A stretch of 64,000 nucleotides of DNA from Leyella lascolaii (GTDB taxonomy: Bacteria; Bacteroidota; Bacteroidia; Bacteroidales; Bacteroidaceae). The notes beneath the pieces are model-generated. The model did no database searches. It was not told the DNA's origin and saw only the letters and a list, made by a program, of their open reading frames with translations. The DNA is taken from assembly GCF_900079775.1 (NCBI RefSeq), contig NZ_LT556049.1:398810-462809 (forward strand), read 5' to 3'. Shown here one piece after another: positions 8,562 to 18,651 of the stretch. Within the stretch, counting starts at the first letter, position 1. Every line of letters begins with the position of its first letter. A program made the translations under genes and the position numbers.

Positions 8562-10556
8562 TCAGTATGAAGTGTTGCCGTAGGTGAGTCCCTTCCAGTC
8601 GTCGGTGCGGAAAGGCACAGCCGGCAGACCGGTGCTGTTTGTGAGGTTACACTCAGGGTTGTCCGCCCATGCATAGCGCACAGCCACGGGGTGTCTCACT
8701 TCCGGTGAGGACACAACAACAGTGTTGCCGTCTATCACAGCGTCCGCCCAGTGGAACCGGTGGTCGGGTCCGGCTATGGCGAATCCCTTGAGCTGTTGTC
8801 CGTCGCTTATGGCGAGACCTTTTGCAGTGTGGTCGAAGAATATTCTGATGGTGTTCTTCTCTATGCGGCAATCGCGGTATGCCGGTCCCGAAGCCTCCAC
8901 TTTCTCACCATACACTTTCTGCCGTGCCAGCAGCGCAAGCCTGTGCCCCACGTCCTGTTTGTTGCGCGGATGGATGTCGCCAGCCTCTCCTATGTCTATT
9001 ATGCACGCCATTCCGCACCCTGAGAGTCTGTCGGCAGTCATCTGCTGAGCCTCGCGCAGCTCTGCCCAACGCGACTCGGTGGGCTGGTCGTGACGCTGCA
9101 TGAAGTTGGCGAGCTGCACCATGAAGAACGGGAAGTCGTAGCCCCACTTCTGCCTCCAGTCCTCTATCATGAGCGGCATGAGGTCGCGGTACTGCCACGC
9201 ACGGTTGGAGTTGTCCTCTCCCTGATACCATATGGCACCCTTGATGGCATATCCCACGAGCGGATTTATCATCGCGTTGTAGAGCACGCATGCGTTCTTC
9301 GGGTCGCTCACGGGGTCGCGCGGCTTGGAAGAGAGCGAGCTCAGAGGAGCCGCCATCCGTGTCTTCCACGTTCCGTTGAGACTTATCGTTGTGCCGTCCT
9401 CAGCCGTGAGCCGGCATTCACGGTCGTCGTAGCCCGTTATTCCAGCCAGTCCGCCGGTGTCGATGCTCCTCACCGTTATCACCGCCTTGCCGGCTTTCAC
9501 CGCTCCTGCCGGTATGGTGTACTCCCTCGTCTCGCCCGGACCGGTGGTGCTGCCTATCATCACGTCGTTGAAGAACGTCATGTCGTCGTCGTCCACCTTG
9601 CCCAGACAAAGGGTGAGACCCTTTCCGGCGATGGTCTTGGGAATGTCTACCACCCTGCGGTAGATTATCATTCCGTCGAACGCCCCATACTTGCTGTCGG
9701 TTATGTATCCCGGCACCGGAGTGTCGTCCCATCCCGAGTCGTCGTAGGATGCGGCGAAATAAGCGAACCGTCCGTCCTTGAACTCCGGGTCATTGCCGTT
9801 AAGCTTGTCGAACCATCCGGCAAGCTCATCCTTGTATATTGCCGCGCGCTCCTCCTTGTTGTCCGGCATGGAGCCTATGCGTTCCACCTCTCCGCGGAAC
9901 TCGGGCATCTCAGTGAGCGACTCGCCGCTGGTCCATGCCTCGGCGGGAGTGCCTCCCCAGCTCGACTGTATCAGTCCCACCGGCACGTCGCGGTATTTCT
10001 CTATGTCCCTGCCGAAGAAATAGGCTACGGCAGAGAAAGGAGCTATGACCTCCGGCGAGCATACCTGCCATCCGCCGTTCATTGCCGTGAAGCTCTGCTG
10101 CGGCTGCATAGCCATGACGTTGTCCACGCGCAGCAGACGTATGTCAGGGTGACCGGCGGCTTTCACCTCAGCCTCATAGTTGTTCACCTGTCCCCATCCG
10201 TTGACTGGCATATCCATGTTTGACTGTCCCGAACACAGCCATACCTCCCCTATCATGACGTTGCGCAGCGTCACCGGAGTGCCGTCGCTTACTGTTATCT
10301 CGTAAGGTCCGCCTGCCTTGGGCGTGGCTACCTTCACCTTCCATTTCCCGTCGCTGCCAGCCACAGTCTCGTATTTGCGCCTGTTCCATGATGTGGTGAC
10401 GCTTACCGTCCTGCCAGCCTCGCATGTGCCCCATATAGGAGCGTCGGTCCTCTGCTGCATCACCATGTTGTCGGTGAAGAGCGGGCTCAGTCTTACCTGT
10501 GCGTTTGTCGCCGCACATGATAAGGCAAACATGATAAATGTCGTTTTTATTCTCAT
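8562..10556 (-). CDS. Sialate O-acetylesterase family protein (SGNH/GDSL carbohydrate esterase)
   Basis: A secreted 664-residue esterase expected to remove O-acetyl groups from sialic acid or other acetylated glycans. It has a signal peptide (1-19), an N-terminal beta-rich domain, and the block WLCSGQSNMDMPV near residue 110 with the nucleophile Ser in GQSN. A split catalytic domain follows; the late block AGDIHPRNK (about residue 523) carries the catalytic Asp-x-x-His. A jelly-roll-like insert lies between about 240 and 400. Length is usual for the family. The gene ends before a hairpin terminator. Its promoter box at 10671-10678 is followed at once by a leader hairpin repeated elsewhere in the window. 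The base composition is GC-richer than the PUL upstream of it, so it may not belong to that locus. Confidence 0.9.
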   Translation of the reverse strand: MRIKTTFIMFALSCAATNAQVRLSPLFTDNMVMQQRTDAPIWGTCEAGRTVSVTTSWNRRKYETVAGSDGKWKVKVATPKAGGPYEITVSDGTPVTLRNVMIGEVWLCSGQSNMDMPVNGWGQVNNYEAEVKAAGHPDIRLLRVDNVMAMQPQQSFTAMNGGWQVCSPEVIAPFSAVAYFFGRDIEKYRDVPVGLIQSSWGGTPAEAWTSGESLTEMPEFRGEVERIGSMPDNKEERAAIYKDELAGWFDKLNGNDPEFKDGRFAYFAASYDDSGWDDTPVPGYITDSKYGAFDGMIIYRRVVDIPKTIAGKGLTLCLGKVDDDDMTFFNDVMIGSTTGPGETREYTIPAGAVKAGKAVITVRSIDTGGLAGITGYDDRECRLTAEDGTTISLNGTWKTRMAAPLSSLSSKPRDPVSDPKNACVLYNAMINPLVGYAIKGAIWYQGEDNSNRAWQYRDLMPLMIEDWRQKWGYDFPFFMVQLANFMQRHDQPTESRWAELREAQQMTADRLSGCGMACIIDIGEAGDIHPRNKQDVGHRLALLARQKVYGEKVEASGPAYRDCRIEKNTIRIFFDHTAKGLAISDGQQLKGFAIAGPDHRFHWADAVIDGNTVVVSSPEVRHPVAVRYAWADNPECNLTNSTGLPAVPFRTDDWKGLTYGNTSY

Positions 10557-10606
10557 AGTATATAAAGTATATAATATATAAAAGTCCAGATTGTTATGTT
10601 ATTCAC

Positions 10607-10678
10607 AAAGATAATGCAAACGAGCGGCAAAAGAGCTTGCTCTTGTTTGCCCGAGTGCAGCTCATCTCCACAAAGGTA
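10607..10678 (-). promoter_or_regulatory. Promoter box plus leader hairpin of the sialate O-acetylesterase gene
   Basis: On the minus strand a TACCTTTG box (10671-10678) is followed directly by a 62-base element, 10607-10668. The element reads GCTGCACTCGGGCAAAC, then an AAGAGC/GCTCTT stem, then GCTCGTTTGCATTATCTTT. It ends 50 bases before the ATG. The same element is found upstream of the genes starting at 30483, 45000, 50520 and 59492. Confidence 0.6.
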
Positions 10679-10875
10679 TATAAAAATATTGTCATATCAT
10701 GCTTTACCGTTTTTTTTCGTATATGCAATAATACGCACAGACCAGCTATTTGTATTTATATGTATTCTTTTTCACATGTATTTGTATATGTGTTATGCCA
10801 GCAAAAGAGTTGTCATACATACAGCATGGTGGAAAACGTAAGTTCTCCACCATGCATGAATGCCTTAATGTAATG

Positions 10876-11568
10876 TTACCATATCATATAAGGTTCTACT
10901 GAATATGCGGCAGCGTCGGCACCCTCTGCAATAACGAACACGCGTGCGTAAAGATGTATATTCTCTTTTAATGAACGCAGGTCTATGGTGTATGTCAGCT
11001 CACCCGGTTGCGGAGTGTTTTTTATGCTTGTTCTGTTGTATGTGAGGTCAACGAATCTTGTATTGTTTATAACAACACCGGCATTCTTTATTATCGCATC
11101 AGGTACTATTTTTTCCACACTGAACCTTACAGTCAGGATACTGTCGGAGGACAGTGAATAATGTTCGTTCGAGACAGTGAAGTAAGGAGTTACCTCATAC
11201 TCAATATTCGTATTGCCTTTTACGTTAACGCTGACAGTATCGCCGTCAAGCCACGGACCTACTCCCTTTTTGGTAATAAGCCGGCATTTACCGGCATACA
11301 CATAAGTAGAGAACGAACCGTTCTGTGCTACATTAACACGTTGTGCTGACGATGCTCCGAATCCGTCCTGCCACAGTTCAATCATGGTGGTAGTGACAGA
11401 ATTGTCACTACCCGATTCGCATTCCACTCCAATGGGCTGTCCTTTATATACAATCTTCCCTGTCAAATGGCAGTCCGGCGCGTCCATGTTGTCGGCTTCG
11501 CACGACGTGAGTGATGTAATGAGAAATGTTATTACAACAAATGATAAGCAATATTCTGTAAATTTCAT
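10876..11568 (-). CDS. DUF3823-type lipoprotein of a SusCD locus
   Basis: A 230-residue lipoprotein with a lipobox at TSC (Cys23). The domain begins HLTGKIVYKGQPIGVECESG, a carboxypeptidase-regulatory-like fold followed by a second beta-sandwich. This matches the DUF3823 family that accompanies SusD in many PULs. It lies 21 bases downstream of susD and is the last gene of the susC-susD-DUF3823 operon. Expected at the cell surface, probably as an accessory glycan-binding protein. The function has not been defined for the family as far as I know. Confidence 0.85.
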   Translation of the reverse strand: MKFTEYCLSFVVITFLITSLTSCEADNMDAPDCHLTGKIVYKGQPIGVECESGSDNSVTTTMIELWQDGFGASSAQRVNVAQNGSFSTYVYAGKCRLITKKGVGPWLDGDTVSVNVKGNTNIEYEVTPYFTVSNEHYSLSSDSILTVRFSVEKIVPDAIIKNAGVVINNTRFVDLTYNRTSIKNTPQPGELTYTIDLRSLKENIHLYARVFVIAEGADAAAYSVEPYMIW

Positions 11569-11589
11569 AATGTCTTTTTTATGTTATAA

Positions 11590-13410
11590 TTACTGATAAG
11601 GGTTCTTGACGAGTTTGGGGTTGTTCTTGAGCATGTTGTCATCTATGAAACTGTAGTAGTTGGCAAGCTCGAAAGTGCGTGCCTTAGGCATCGATACGCT
11701 TGGTATCTTCTCAAATACCCACTTCCCGTTGTGTTTGCTCCGTCTGTCTTTTATGTGATATGGGAACAGTCCCCATTGTATGGAAGAGTCTGACGTACCG
11801 TCCCATACCATGTGTGCCCTGCGCCATCTTTTCATATCCCAGAAACGCTGGTTCTCGAGTGGAAACTCCACCCTTCGTTCATGTTCGATTGTTTTTATGT
11901 CGTATGATTGTAGGGACGGCACTCCTGCTCTGTCCCTTACTTGATTGAGATAAGGCAGTCCTTCGCTTTCCTCGTGGAGTTCCAGACAAGCCTCAGCATA
12001 TATGAGTAGGACCTCGGCATATCTGAACCTTATGGTCCAAGTCTCTCCTCCGTGTGAAGGATTACGGTTCTCAGCGTTTGTCTCCACGAATTTGCAGAAG
12101 TTGAATCCAGTCTTGTTGCTCCACCATGCTCCTCCGGTTTCCTCCGGACCGTTCAACGATGTTATTATGTCTCCGTCGGCGTCATTTGTCCCTACGGATT
12201 TTACAATTTTCTTCCACTTTTTCCCCTGTTGCTGCATTTGTCCCGCCTGATACACTATTTTTGTGTTGAGGAACATGTCTCCCGGGCAAATTATGGTGCC
12301 GTGTAGTCTTGGGTCTCTGTTTCTGAAAGGTTCTTCCGGTGAGTCGTAGAACACATAATCACCGTTAATCTGTTTTGTTTTTATTTCCGGGTCGCTTCCG
12401 TCAAGTCTTTCATAGCTTTCCACCAGATTGAGCAGAGGCGTTATCTCGTTGTTTGTCAGAGTGAGCGACACGGCAGTGGGTACGGCATTTACCGACCACG
12501 AGTTTACCGCATTGGGATAAAGATAGTCTTTCGCCCATATTATCTCAGGATTGTTGTTCTTGTCGATCATGGCTTTGTAGAAATTGTAAGCCTTGTCGTA
12601 TTCCTTATTGTATAGACCGTATTTTTTTGAGTTTATTATTTCCCATGCGGCTTCCTTCGCTGTTCTGTAGTACTTCTCTGCCATACCGGCAGGTATTCCC
12701 ACTTCCATTCCGGATGTTTTTATCTGCGGTGTAACAAGATTATTGTATTTTGCTATGCTTCCCGCATATATGGCTGCTCTTGCCTTAAGTGCAAGAGCCA
12801 CCCATTTGTTTACTCTTGTGCAATGATTGGCTGCGCCGGTCTCTGCAGAGAGCACGTTTGCCGCATTTGTGCATTCAGATATTACATAGTCGTATATTCC
12901 GGCTTCCGTACTGCGCGGAAGTCTCATGCCTCCGACATTATCGGTGATGTTGTATACAGTGTCGCCTACGATGGGCATTCCACCCAAAGAACGTGCCATA
13001 CAGAAGTAATGCCATGCCCGCAATACTTTCATTTCTGCAATATACTGTTTTTTCTCTTCCTCAGTAAGTACTTTCGTGTCAGAAAGATTCTTTATGAAGA
13101 TGTTTATGTTGCGTATGGCGGTGTAAGGATATGCTCTCCATAGTGTGTAGCCATATTTTGTGTCGGTCTTTCCCTCATATTGTGTCGCCTCGTCAAGAAG
13201 TCCGAACCCTTGCGGACTGCTCCATGTCGGTTCGTAGTCAAGTCCGGCGTAGAATCCTGCGAGCACTGATTTTATCATCGATGCGTCTTTGAATATCTCC
13301 TCATCGCTGAATATGGTGGAAGAACTTCTGTTCAGGAAGTCGTCACATGAAATGGCGATTACTGAAACGACGGCAATTATAAATCCCTTTAATATATATT
13401 TTATATTCAT
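11590..13410 (-). CDS. SusD/RagB-family nutrient-binding lipoprotein
   Basis: A surface glycan-binding lipoprotein that caps its SusC partner. 606 residues, lipobox ISC with Cys22 followed by DDFLNRSSS, the classical SusD N-terminus. TPR-like helices include AEMKVLRAWHYFCMARSLGG near residue 130. The C-terminal domain carries FRYAEVLLIYAEACLE, RVEFPLENQRFWDMKRW and other family signatures. It starts 13 bases after the SusC stop. Full length for the family. Confidence 0.96.
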   Translation of the reverse strand: MNIKYILKGFIIAVVSVIAISCDDFLNRSSSTIFSDEEIFKDASMIKSVLAGFYAGLDYEPTWSSPQGFGLLDEATQYEGKTDTKYGYTLWRAYPYTAIRNINIFIKNLSDTKVLTEEEKKQYIAEMKVLRAWHYFCMARSLGGMPIVGDTVYNITDNVGGMRLPRSTEAGIYDYVISECTNAANVLSAETGAANHCTRVNKWVALALKARAAIYAGSIAKYNNLVTPQIKTSGMEVGIPAGMAEKYYRTAKEAAWEIINSKKYGLYNKEYDKAYNFYKAMIDKNNNPEIIWAKDYLYPNAVNSWSVNAVPTAVSLTLTNNEITPLLNLVESYERLDGSDPEIKTKQINGDYVFYDSPEEPFRNRDPRLHGTIICPGDMFLNTKIVYQAGQMQQQGKKWKKIVKSVGTNDADGDIITSLNGPEETGGAWWSNKTGFNFCKFVETNAENRNPSHGGETWTIRFRYAEVLLIYAEACLELHEESEGLPYLNQVRDRAGVPSLQSYDIKTIEHERRVEFPLENQRFWDMKRWRRAHMVWDGTSDSSIQWGLFPYHIKDRRSKHNGKWVFEKIPSVSMPKARTFELANYYSFIDDNMLKNNPKLVKNPYQ

Positions 13411-13423
13411 TATAATGCTGTTT

Positions 13424-16400
13424 TTAGAATGTCAGATTGAAACCAAAGTTTATAATTCTCATAGTCGGATAGTCGAACCCGGCTGTAGAGGCTGTCTCAG
13501 GGTCGATGTTGTAATACCCGAGATTGTCTATAGAGAACAGATTCTGCATGAGTGTGTATATTCTCATGCGCTTTATGCCTAATTTTGCCGTCCACTGTAA
13601 TGGGAGCGTGTATCCTATCTCAAGGTTGCGCAGCTTGATGTAGTTCACGTCTTTCATCCAGAACGTGCTGAATCTGTAGTTCGAGTGTCCGGCGTTTCCT
13701 ACAATGTTAGTAGGATAATGTCCCGGTATTATCTCACTGCCGGCATCGAACGGGTCGGAGAGTCTCCATTGGTCGGCAAGCATATTCATGGGCGAGTTGC
13801 CAGAATGGAAAGGAAACCGTTGTTCCCAATTAAATATGTGTGTGACCTTTGCTGCTCCTGCAAAATCAGCGGCGAAATCCATACCTTTCCATTCCAATGA
13901 AAGACTCATTCCAAAATTAATTATAGGAGTGTTTCTGTCTTCATAACCCAGCACACTTACCGCCTGCTGGTCATCATCTGTTATTATTCCGTCTTTATTG
14001 GTGTCTTTGTATATGAGGTCTCCCGGACGCAGCGTGCTGTTGCCCTTGCCGTCGATATTGACAGGATATTCAGCTATTTCTTCCCATGTGCGGAACTGTC
14101 CTATACAGACGAGTCCCCATGCTGCTCCTGCGAGCCTGTGACGGGCGTTGTAAACGTAGTAGTCTCTTGAGTTTCCGAATGTAGGTTTGTACTGGTTCCA
14201 GTTGTATCGTCTTGCCAATGTTATGTTGCCGCTTACTGAATAAGAGAAGTCTTGTTTCCTTTCAGTCCATTTCACCGAAGCGTCAAAACCTTTGACAAGG
14301 TCTGAGTTGAGGTTTTCACTTGGCAGTGAGAATCCTACTTCTCCAGGCAGCCTTACGTCATAACGTCCTGCCGGCAAGCCTTTCCGTTCTCTACGGAAGA
14401 AATCGAATGTTCCCGTGAGTCTGTTGTCAAGCAATCCGAAGTCTATTCCCACATCAAGCATATGAGCCTTTATCCACGATATGTTTGTTATTGGAAGCGA
14501 TCTTACGGAAGCTCCTGTGATATATGCTCCGTCCATCACGGCTCCCGCTGTTCCGTAGTTATATCCCCCTCGCCAGCTGTTGGCATTGTATCCGCTTATG
14601 TTGTCATCTCCGAGAATGCCCCATGATAGCCTTATCTTCATATATTGTATGTATTTCTGTAAGTCAAGCTTCTGCCAAAGCGGTTCCTCGGACATGCGCC
14701 ATCCTCCTGATATAGAAGGAAAGAATCCCCATCTGTGGTTTGGCGGAAATTTCCATGAACCATCGTATCGTGCGGAGAATTCCAATATATATCTGTCTGC
14801 ATAGCTGTAGTTGAAACGCCCCATGAATCCTACGCGTGCACTTTTTTCGTCGCCCACATCATTCATCAGCGTGACATCGTTCTTGTCCAGAAGTTTTACA
14901 GCGTCAGTTTCCGGTTTGCTCTGTATTGTGAGATTAGGATAAGAATTGAGATAATTCTCCGCTCCTATGAATGCGCTTATCTTGTGTTTTACGGCTATTG
15001 TAGTGTTGTAGTTGGCACTCAACTGTCCGTTTATCAGTTCTTCATTCATGTAGTCTCTTTGTATGAGTCCAGAGTTTGAGCGTATGGCCTCATAGTATGT
15101 GTCAGTGGCTTCATCATATCCGTACAGCGAATAGCCTTTGGCTCTCATGTTGTGTCGCCGTGCTCCGACCATATAGTTTATTATGCCTTTGAGTTTGAGG
15201 TCTTTTAAAGGTTCCCATTCCAGATTGAGACTTCCTTGAAAAATTCTCCAACTGTCTTTATCTGTGCCAGCCCTTTCATATGTGAGATTAGCGAAGTTTG
15301 TGTATATTCCGCGGCATACGGCAGGATATTTAGGATTATCGTTGGCGTAAGGTCTCATTATTGGCTCGTTGTTGAGAGATGCGTAGAATGCGGTCCAATA
15401 TGCATCGTTTCCCGAAAGATAAGAATTGAACGCCACATGATGGGTATTCTCAACACGTCCGTTTATTTTCATGCCGAAGGTAAGGTTCTTTGCTATATCG
15501 GCGTTGACATTGAGTTGTAGGTTAGTGCGTTCGAAGTGTCCATAGTTTCTTACGATTGACTCCTGCTTCACATGACTCATGGCTGCATAATAACTCATAC
15601 GTTCGGAACCTCCTGTAGAGTTTATTTCAATGTAGTTCTGCGGAGCAGTATCGAATATGAATTTCTTCCAGTTGAAGTTCCGGTAACCTTTTTCCGTCCC
15701 ATCATAATATTTCTGCAGGTCTTCCGGAGTATACGGATTAGTCTGTTTAAGAATTGTAGCAGACTGGGCTTTCGCCCTTACCCATGTAGCGGCGTCCGCT
15801 CCGTCCGGGTATCTGAACATTGACTGAATGCCGGTGTATCCGTTTACGTTTATGGTGCTACTCGTTTTTCTCCGTCCGGATTTCGTAGTCACTACTATAA
15901 CACCGTTGCCAGCCCTTACTCCATATATTGCCGCTGAAGCGTCTTTCAGTACGGATATGCTTTCTATATCGTTAAAATCAATATTGTTGAATTGTCCTGC
16001 GTCTACTTGCATTCCGTCAACCACGTATAAAGGAGCCCCCATGTTTCTTATCACTATGTCTGTGACATCTCCCGGTCTTCCCTGTGACTGACGTGAGTTC
16101 ACACCGGCAATCTTCCCTGCAATGGCACCTGAAGTGTTGACAGCCGATGAACGTGCTATGTCTTTTGAGTCTAATGTTGATATTGCCGATGTAAGCGATT
16201 CTTTCTTTGCCGTGCCATATCCTATTACAACGACATTGTCTATCGTGGCACTTACCGGCTGCATGCTGACATTTATCTCCTGTCTGTTGCTTACGGATAT
16301 TTTTTCTGTTTTATATCCTATAAATGTCAGAATGAGCACGGTATTGTCATAAACCTTTATTTCAAAATTACCGTTTATGTCTGTAAGGGTTTTTAACATG

Positions 16401-16618
16401 TTATTCTCAGTGTTCACAACAACACCTATCATGGGCTGTCCCATTTCGTCAGTCACATGACCTTTCAGTATCCTGCCGTCATCAGACTGTAGCGTGCATG
16501 AAGGTGAAAATGCATTGTAGTGTGCTTTTGTTGCAGCCATGGAATATGTAGTGGCGACACATACTAAAACTAAGGTAATGTATTTGAAAAATGCCGGAAA
16601 AGTCTTTTTTCTTTCCAT
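13424..16618 (-). CDS. SusC/RagA-family TonB-linked outer-membrane transporter
   Basis: A 1064-residue TonB-dependent glycan importer. Order: signal peptide (about 1-29), carboxypeptidase-regulatory-like domain (about 48-130, KGHVTDEMGQPMIGVVV), and a plug with the SusC-specific segments VVVIGYGTAKKESLTSAIS and SVLKDASAAIYGVRAGNGV. A large barrel follows, ending in RIINFGFNLTF. First gene of the operon susC-susD-DUF3823. The 275 bases upstream carry an inverted repeat and a 9-bp hairpin (see the separate entry). Confidence 0.97.
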   Translation of the reverse strand: MERKKTFPAFFKYITLVLVCVATTYSMAATKAHYNAFSPSCTLQSDDGRILKGHVTDEMGQPMIGVVVNTENNMLKTLTDINGNFEIKVYDNTVLILTFIGYKTEKISVSNRQEINVSMQPVSATIDNVVVIGYGTAKKESLTSAISTLDSKDIARSSAVNTSGAIAGKIAGVNSRQSQGRPGDVTDIVIRNMGAPLYVVDGMQVDAGQFNNIDFNDIESISVLKDASAAIYGVRAGNGVIVVTTKSGRRKTSSTINVNGYTGIQSMFRYPDGADAATWVRAKAQSATILKQTNPYTPEDLQKYYDGTEKGYRNFNWKKFIFDTAPQNYIEINSTGGSERMSYYAAMSHVKQESIVRNYGHFERTNLQLNVNADIAKNLTFGMKINGRVENTHHVAFNSYLSGNDAYWTAFYASLNNEPIMRPYANDNPKYPAVCRGIYTNFANLTYERAGTDKDSWRIFQGSLNLEWEPLKDLKLKGIINYMVGARRHNMRAKGYSLYGYDEATDTYYEAIRSNSGLIQRDYMNEELINGQLSANYNTTIAVKHKISAFIGAENYLNSYPNLTIQSKPETDAVKLLDKNDVTLMNDVGDEKSARVGFMGRFNYSYADRYILEFSARYDGSWKFPPNHRWGFFPSISGGWRMSEEPLWQKLDLQKYIQYMKIRLSWGILGDDNISGYNANSWRGGYNYGTAGAVMDGAYITGASVRSLPITNISWIKAHMLDVGIDFGLLDNRLTGTFDFFRRERKGLPAGRYDVRLPGEVGFSLPSENLNSDLVKGFDASVKWTERKQDFSYSVSGNITLARRYNWNQYKPTFGNSRDYYVYNARHRLAGAAWGLVCIGQFRTWEEIAEYPVNIDGKGNSTLRPGDLIYKDTNKDGIITDDDQQAVSVLGYEDRNTPIINFGMSLSLEWKGMDFAADFAGAAKVTHIFNWEQRFPFHSGNSPMNMLADQWRLSDPFDAGSEIIPGHYPTNIVGNAGHSNYRFSTFWMKDVNYIKLRNLEIGYTLPLQWTAKLGIKRMRIYTLMQNLFSIDNLGYYNIDPETASTAGFDYPTMRIINFGFNLTF

Positions 16619-16656
16619 GTGTATCGGTTTGATTTTTTTATTATAAGAGGTTAGTG

Positions 16657-16859
16657 AGGCAGTTTATGTTATTTTGGGAAACTGCCTTTATTTAGAGTTT
16701 AGTATAATCACAAATAAGCCGTTAGACCTTTATACACTTACATATGGCTGTCTGACCTTCATACCTCTTTCTTCTCAACTGTGTTTACATATTAGAAATC
16801 AATATGTATGACAGCATTACGAAAAGAGAATGAAGTATAACGACTTATTTGTGATAACA
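16657..16859. repeat. Inverted repeat and hairpin upstream of susC
   Basis: Between susC and the next gene, TATAATCACAAATAAGCCGT at 16703-16722 is matched in inverted form by ACGACTTATTTGTGATAA at 16840-16857, about 115 bases apart. A separate perfect 9-bp stem, AGGCAGTTT/AAACTGCCT, is at 16657-16687 in the susC leader. The long repeat could be two facing binding sites for the hybrid regulator or the ends of a small element. Confidence 0.5.
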
Positions 16860-16893
16860 GTTCAGTTCATAACACAATACAGTTGTTCATTTA

Positions 16894-18537
16894 TTATCTT
16901 GCGATATATTTTTTGCCGTTTGTGATGTAGAGTCCTTTCGCTGGTCGAGTGATTCTTACTCCTTGCATGTTGTATATAGCGTTGCTTTGTTTTTTATCTT
17001 TTTCTTGTTCTATTTTTGTTATTCCAGTTGTCACTTTTTCTACAACAGCCTTTACAGCCGGTGACCACATCGTGTCTTTACCTTTTGCAATTACAACCAG
17101 TCGTTCTCCGTCCAACACTTCGTCGTTAGGGAATTCTGCCTTAAACGTTCCGTTATTTATTGTAATAGGTACATCAAGGGTGAAGTAGTAGCTTTCGTCA
17201 ATTATTGTGATTTCCTCAACATCTGTACCGCACGTTCCGTCTATTCCGCTCATATCGCATGTGTTAATTTTCACCGGTGCCGCCTGTGTTGCCAGATATG
17301 GAGTCATATCACCGTCTGTGCCTGTCCATTTACTCATATCAGAAAAAGAGAAATTAGAAATTTCTTTCATCTGCGTTGCCGTGAGTCCGTACACGTCGAA
17401 AGAACTTGGATCAGCCCCATCAGCGAATGGTGTTGCCGCTCCTTCCGTATTGTAATATAATTTTGACATTGTCGCAGCGTTTTTCTGTCCGAAAAGTCCT
17501 CCTGCATATGCTCCGTCATCAGCTGTTATTGTTCCGGAGAAATAACAGTCGTTTACGTCAGAACTGTTCAGGCTTCTCGCAACGAGACCTCCGCTCCATA
17601 CGTCGTCTGCGGGATTGGCAGGTTTCTTTGCTTTGAGAACGCCTGTAGCATAACAGTTGTTCATCTTAAGTCCGAATGATTTGCCGATGATGCCTCCGAC
17701 CATGTCGCTTGTTATGTTCATATACGAAGAGCAGTTGTTTATAGTGCATTTGTCGGTGTTCCAGTTGGTGCCACCACAGATGCCTCCGCTTATTCGTCCG
17801 GTGGATGTTATGTCTCCATATGTCACGCAGTTTTCTATTTTCAAACCTGTCGTGGTGTTGATGAATCCGCATATACCTCCGGTATTTTCTCCGGAAGCCT
17901 TGATGGAACCGAGGAACACGCAGTCGTATACGCCATATTCCCAGCCGGCATTCTTCTCACTGTCACCTATTATTCCTCCTACGTTGGCAGTGCCTGTGAC
18001 ATTGCAGTTTAATGCGGCGCAGTTTCTTACAGTAAGCCCTCCGGTGGTTCCTGCGAATATGCCTATACATTCACCTCCGCTGATGTTGCAGTCTATGGCA
18101 CGGCAATTTTCTATTGTACCTCCACTTTTTTTATCTTCCCAGTTGCCTGAAGTTGATACAAGACATCCAGCCCAGTTGCCGCACACTATGTCGAAGTTAC
18201 GTAAGGTGAGATTTCTTATCACACCAGGTCTGTCAAAGTTTCCGAAAAGTCCAACCCCGTTACCGCCTGCAGGTATGGTGAGATACGATATTTCGTGACC
18301 GTCCCCGTCAAGTGTTCCTGAAAAATCAAACGTACTCCATGCAAAGTCAGTAAGGTCAATGTTTTCTACCAGTCTGTAACATGCCGTTGGCTCGTCTTTG
18401 ATGTTCTGGAGGTCTTGGGCTGTAGCTACGAGATAAGGGGAGTCGGCTGAACCGTTTCCACCTTCATAGGCATACAAATTACTTGCACACATAGTAAGTA
18501 TTGCAGTAATAATGTAGATCATTTTTTTCTTTTTCAT
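16894..18537 (-). CDS. Secreted GLUG-repeat beta-helix protein with C-terminal surface motif
   Basis: A 547-residue secreted protein with a signal peptide (1-23). It opens with the GLUG-protein start (GNGSADSPYLVATAQDLQNI), then many GLUG-type turns such as GTANVGGIIGDS, TGGICGFIN, SGGICGG and AGGLFGQK between about 90 and 380. These form a right-handed beta-helix. A beta-sandwich follows, and a C-terminal tail YNMQGVRITRPAKGLYITNGKKYIAR. That tail type recurs in Prevotella surface proteins and resembles a type IX secretion sorting signal. Probably a surface glycan-binding or adhesive protein of the PUL. It has its own TAAATTTG box at 18652-18659. No catalytic motif seen. Confidence 0.8.
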   Translation of the reverse strand: MKKKKMIYIITAILTMCASNLYAYEGGNGSADSPYLVATAQDLQNIKDEPTACYRLVENIDLTDFAWSTFDFSGTLDGDGHEISYLTIPAGGNGVGLFGNFDRPGVIRNLTLRNFDIVCGNWAGCLVSTSGNWEDKKSGGTIENCRAIDCNISGGECIGIFAGTTGGLTVRNCAALNCNVTGTANVGGIIGDSEKNAGWEYGVYDCVFLGSIKASGENTGGICGFINTTTGLKIENCVTYGDITSTGRISGGICGGTNWNTDKCTINNCSSYMNITSDMVGGIIGKSFGLKMNNCYATGVLKAKKPANPADDVWSGGLVARSLNSSDVNDCYFSGTITADDGAYAGGLFGQKNAATMSKLYYNTEGAATPFADGADPSSFDVYGLTATQMKEISNFSFSDMSKWTGTDGDMTPYLATQAAPVKINTCDMSGIDGTCGTDVEEITIIDESYYFTLDVPITINNGTFKAEFPNDEVLDGERLVVIAKGKDTMWSPAVKAVVEKVTTGITKIEQEKDKKQSNAIYNMQGVRITRPAKGLYITNGKKYIAR

Positions 18538-18651
18538 AAAATTATCATTTATTAGTTGAGTAAATTTTTATATGAATAGGATTAGTTTTTGTTTCTTGTC
18601 TTGATTAATGATGTCTTATGTCTTTGGATTGTCGGTGTTTTACTTATGTCG

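Noticed and set aside
9090..10223. 377-codon frame antisense to the esterase
   Set aside because: No domain, no start context, and it mirrors the codon pattern of the real gene.
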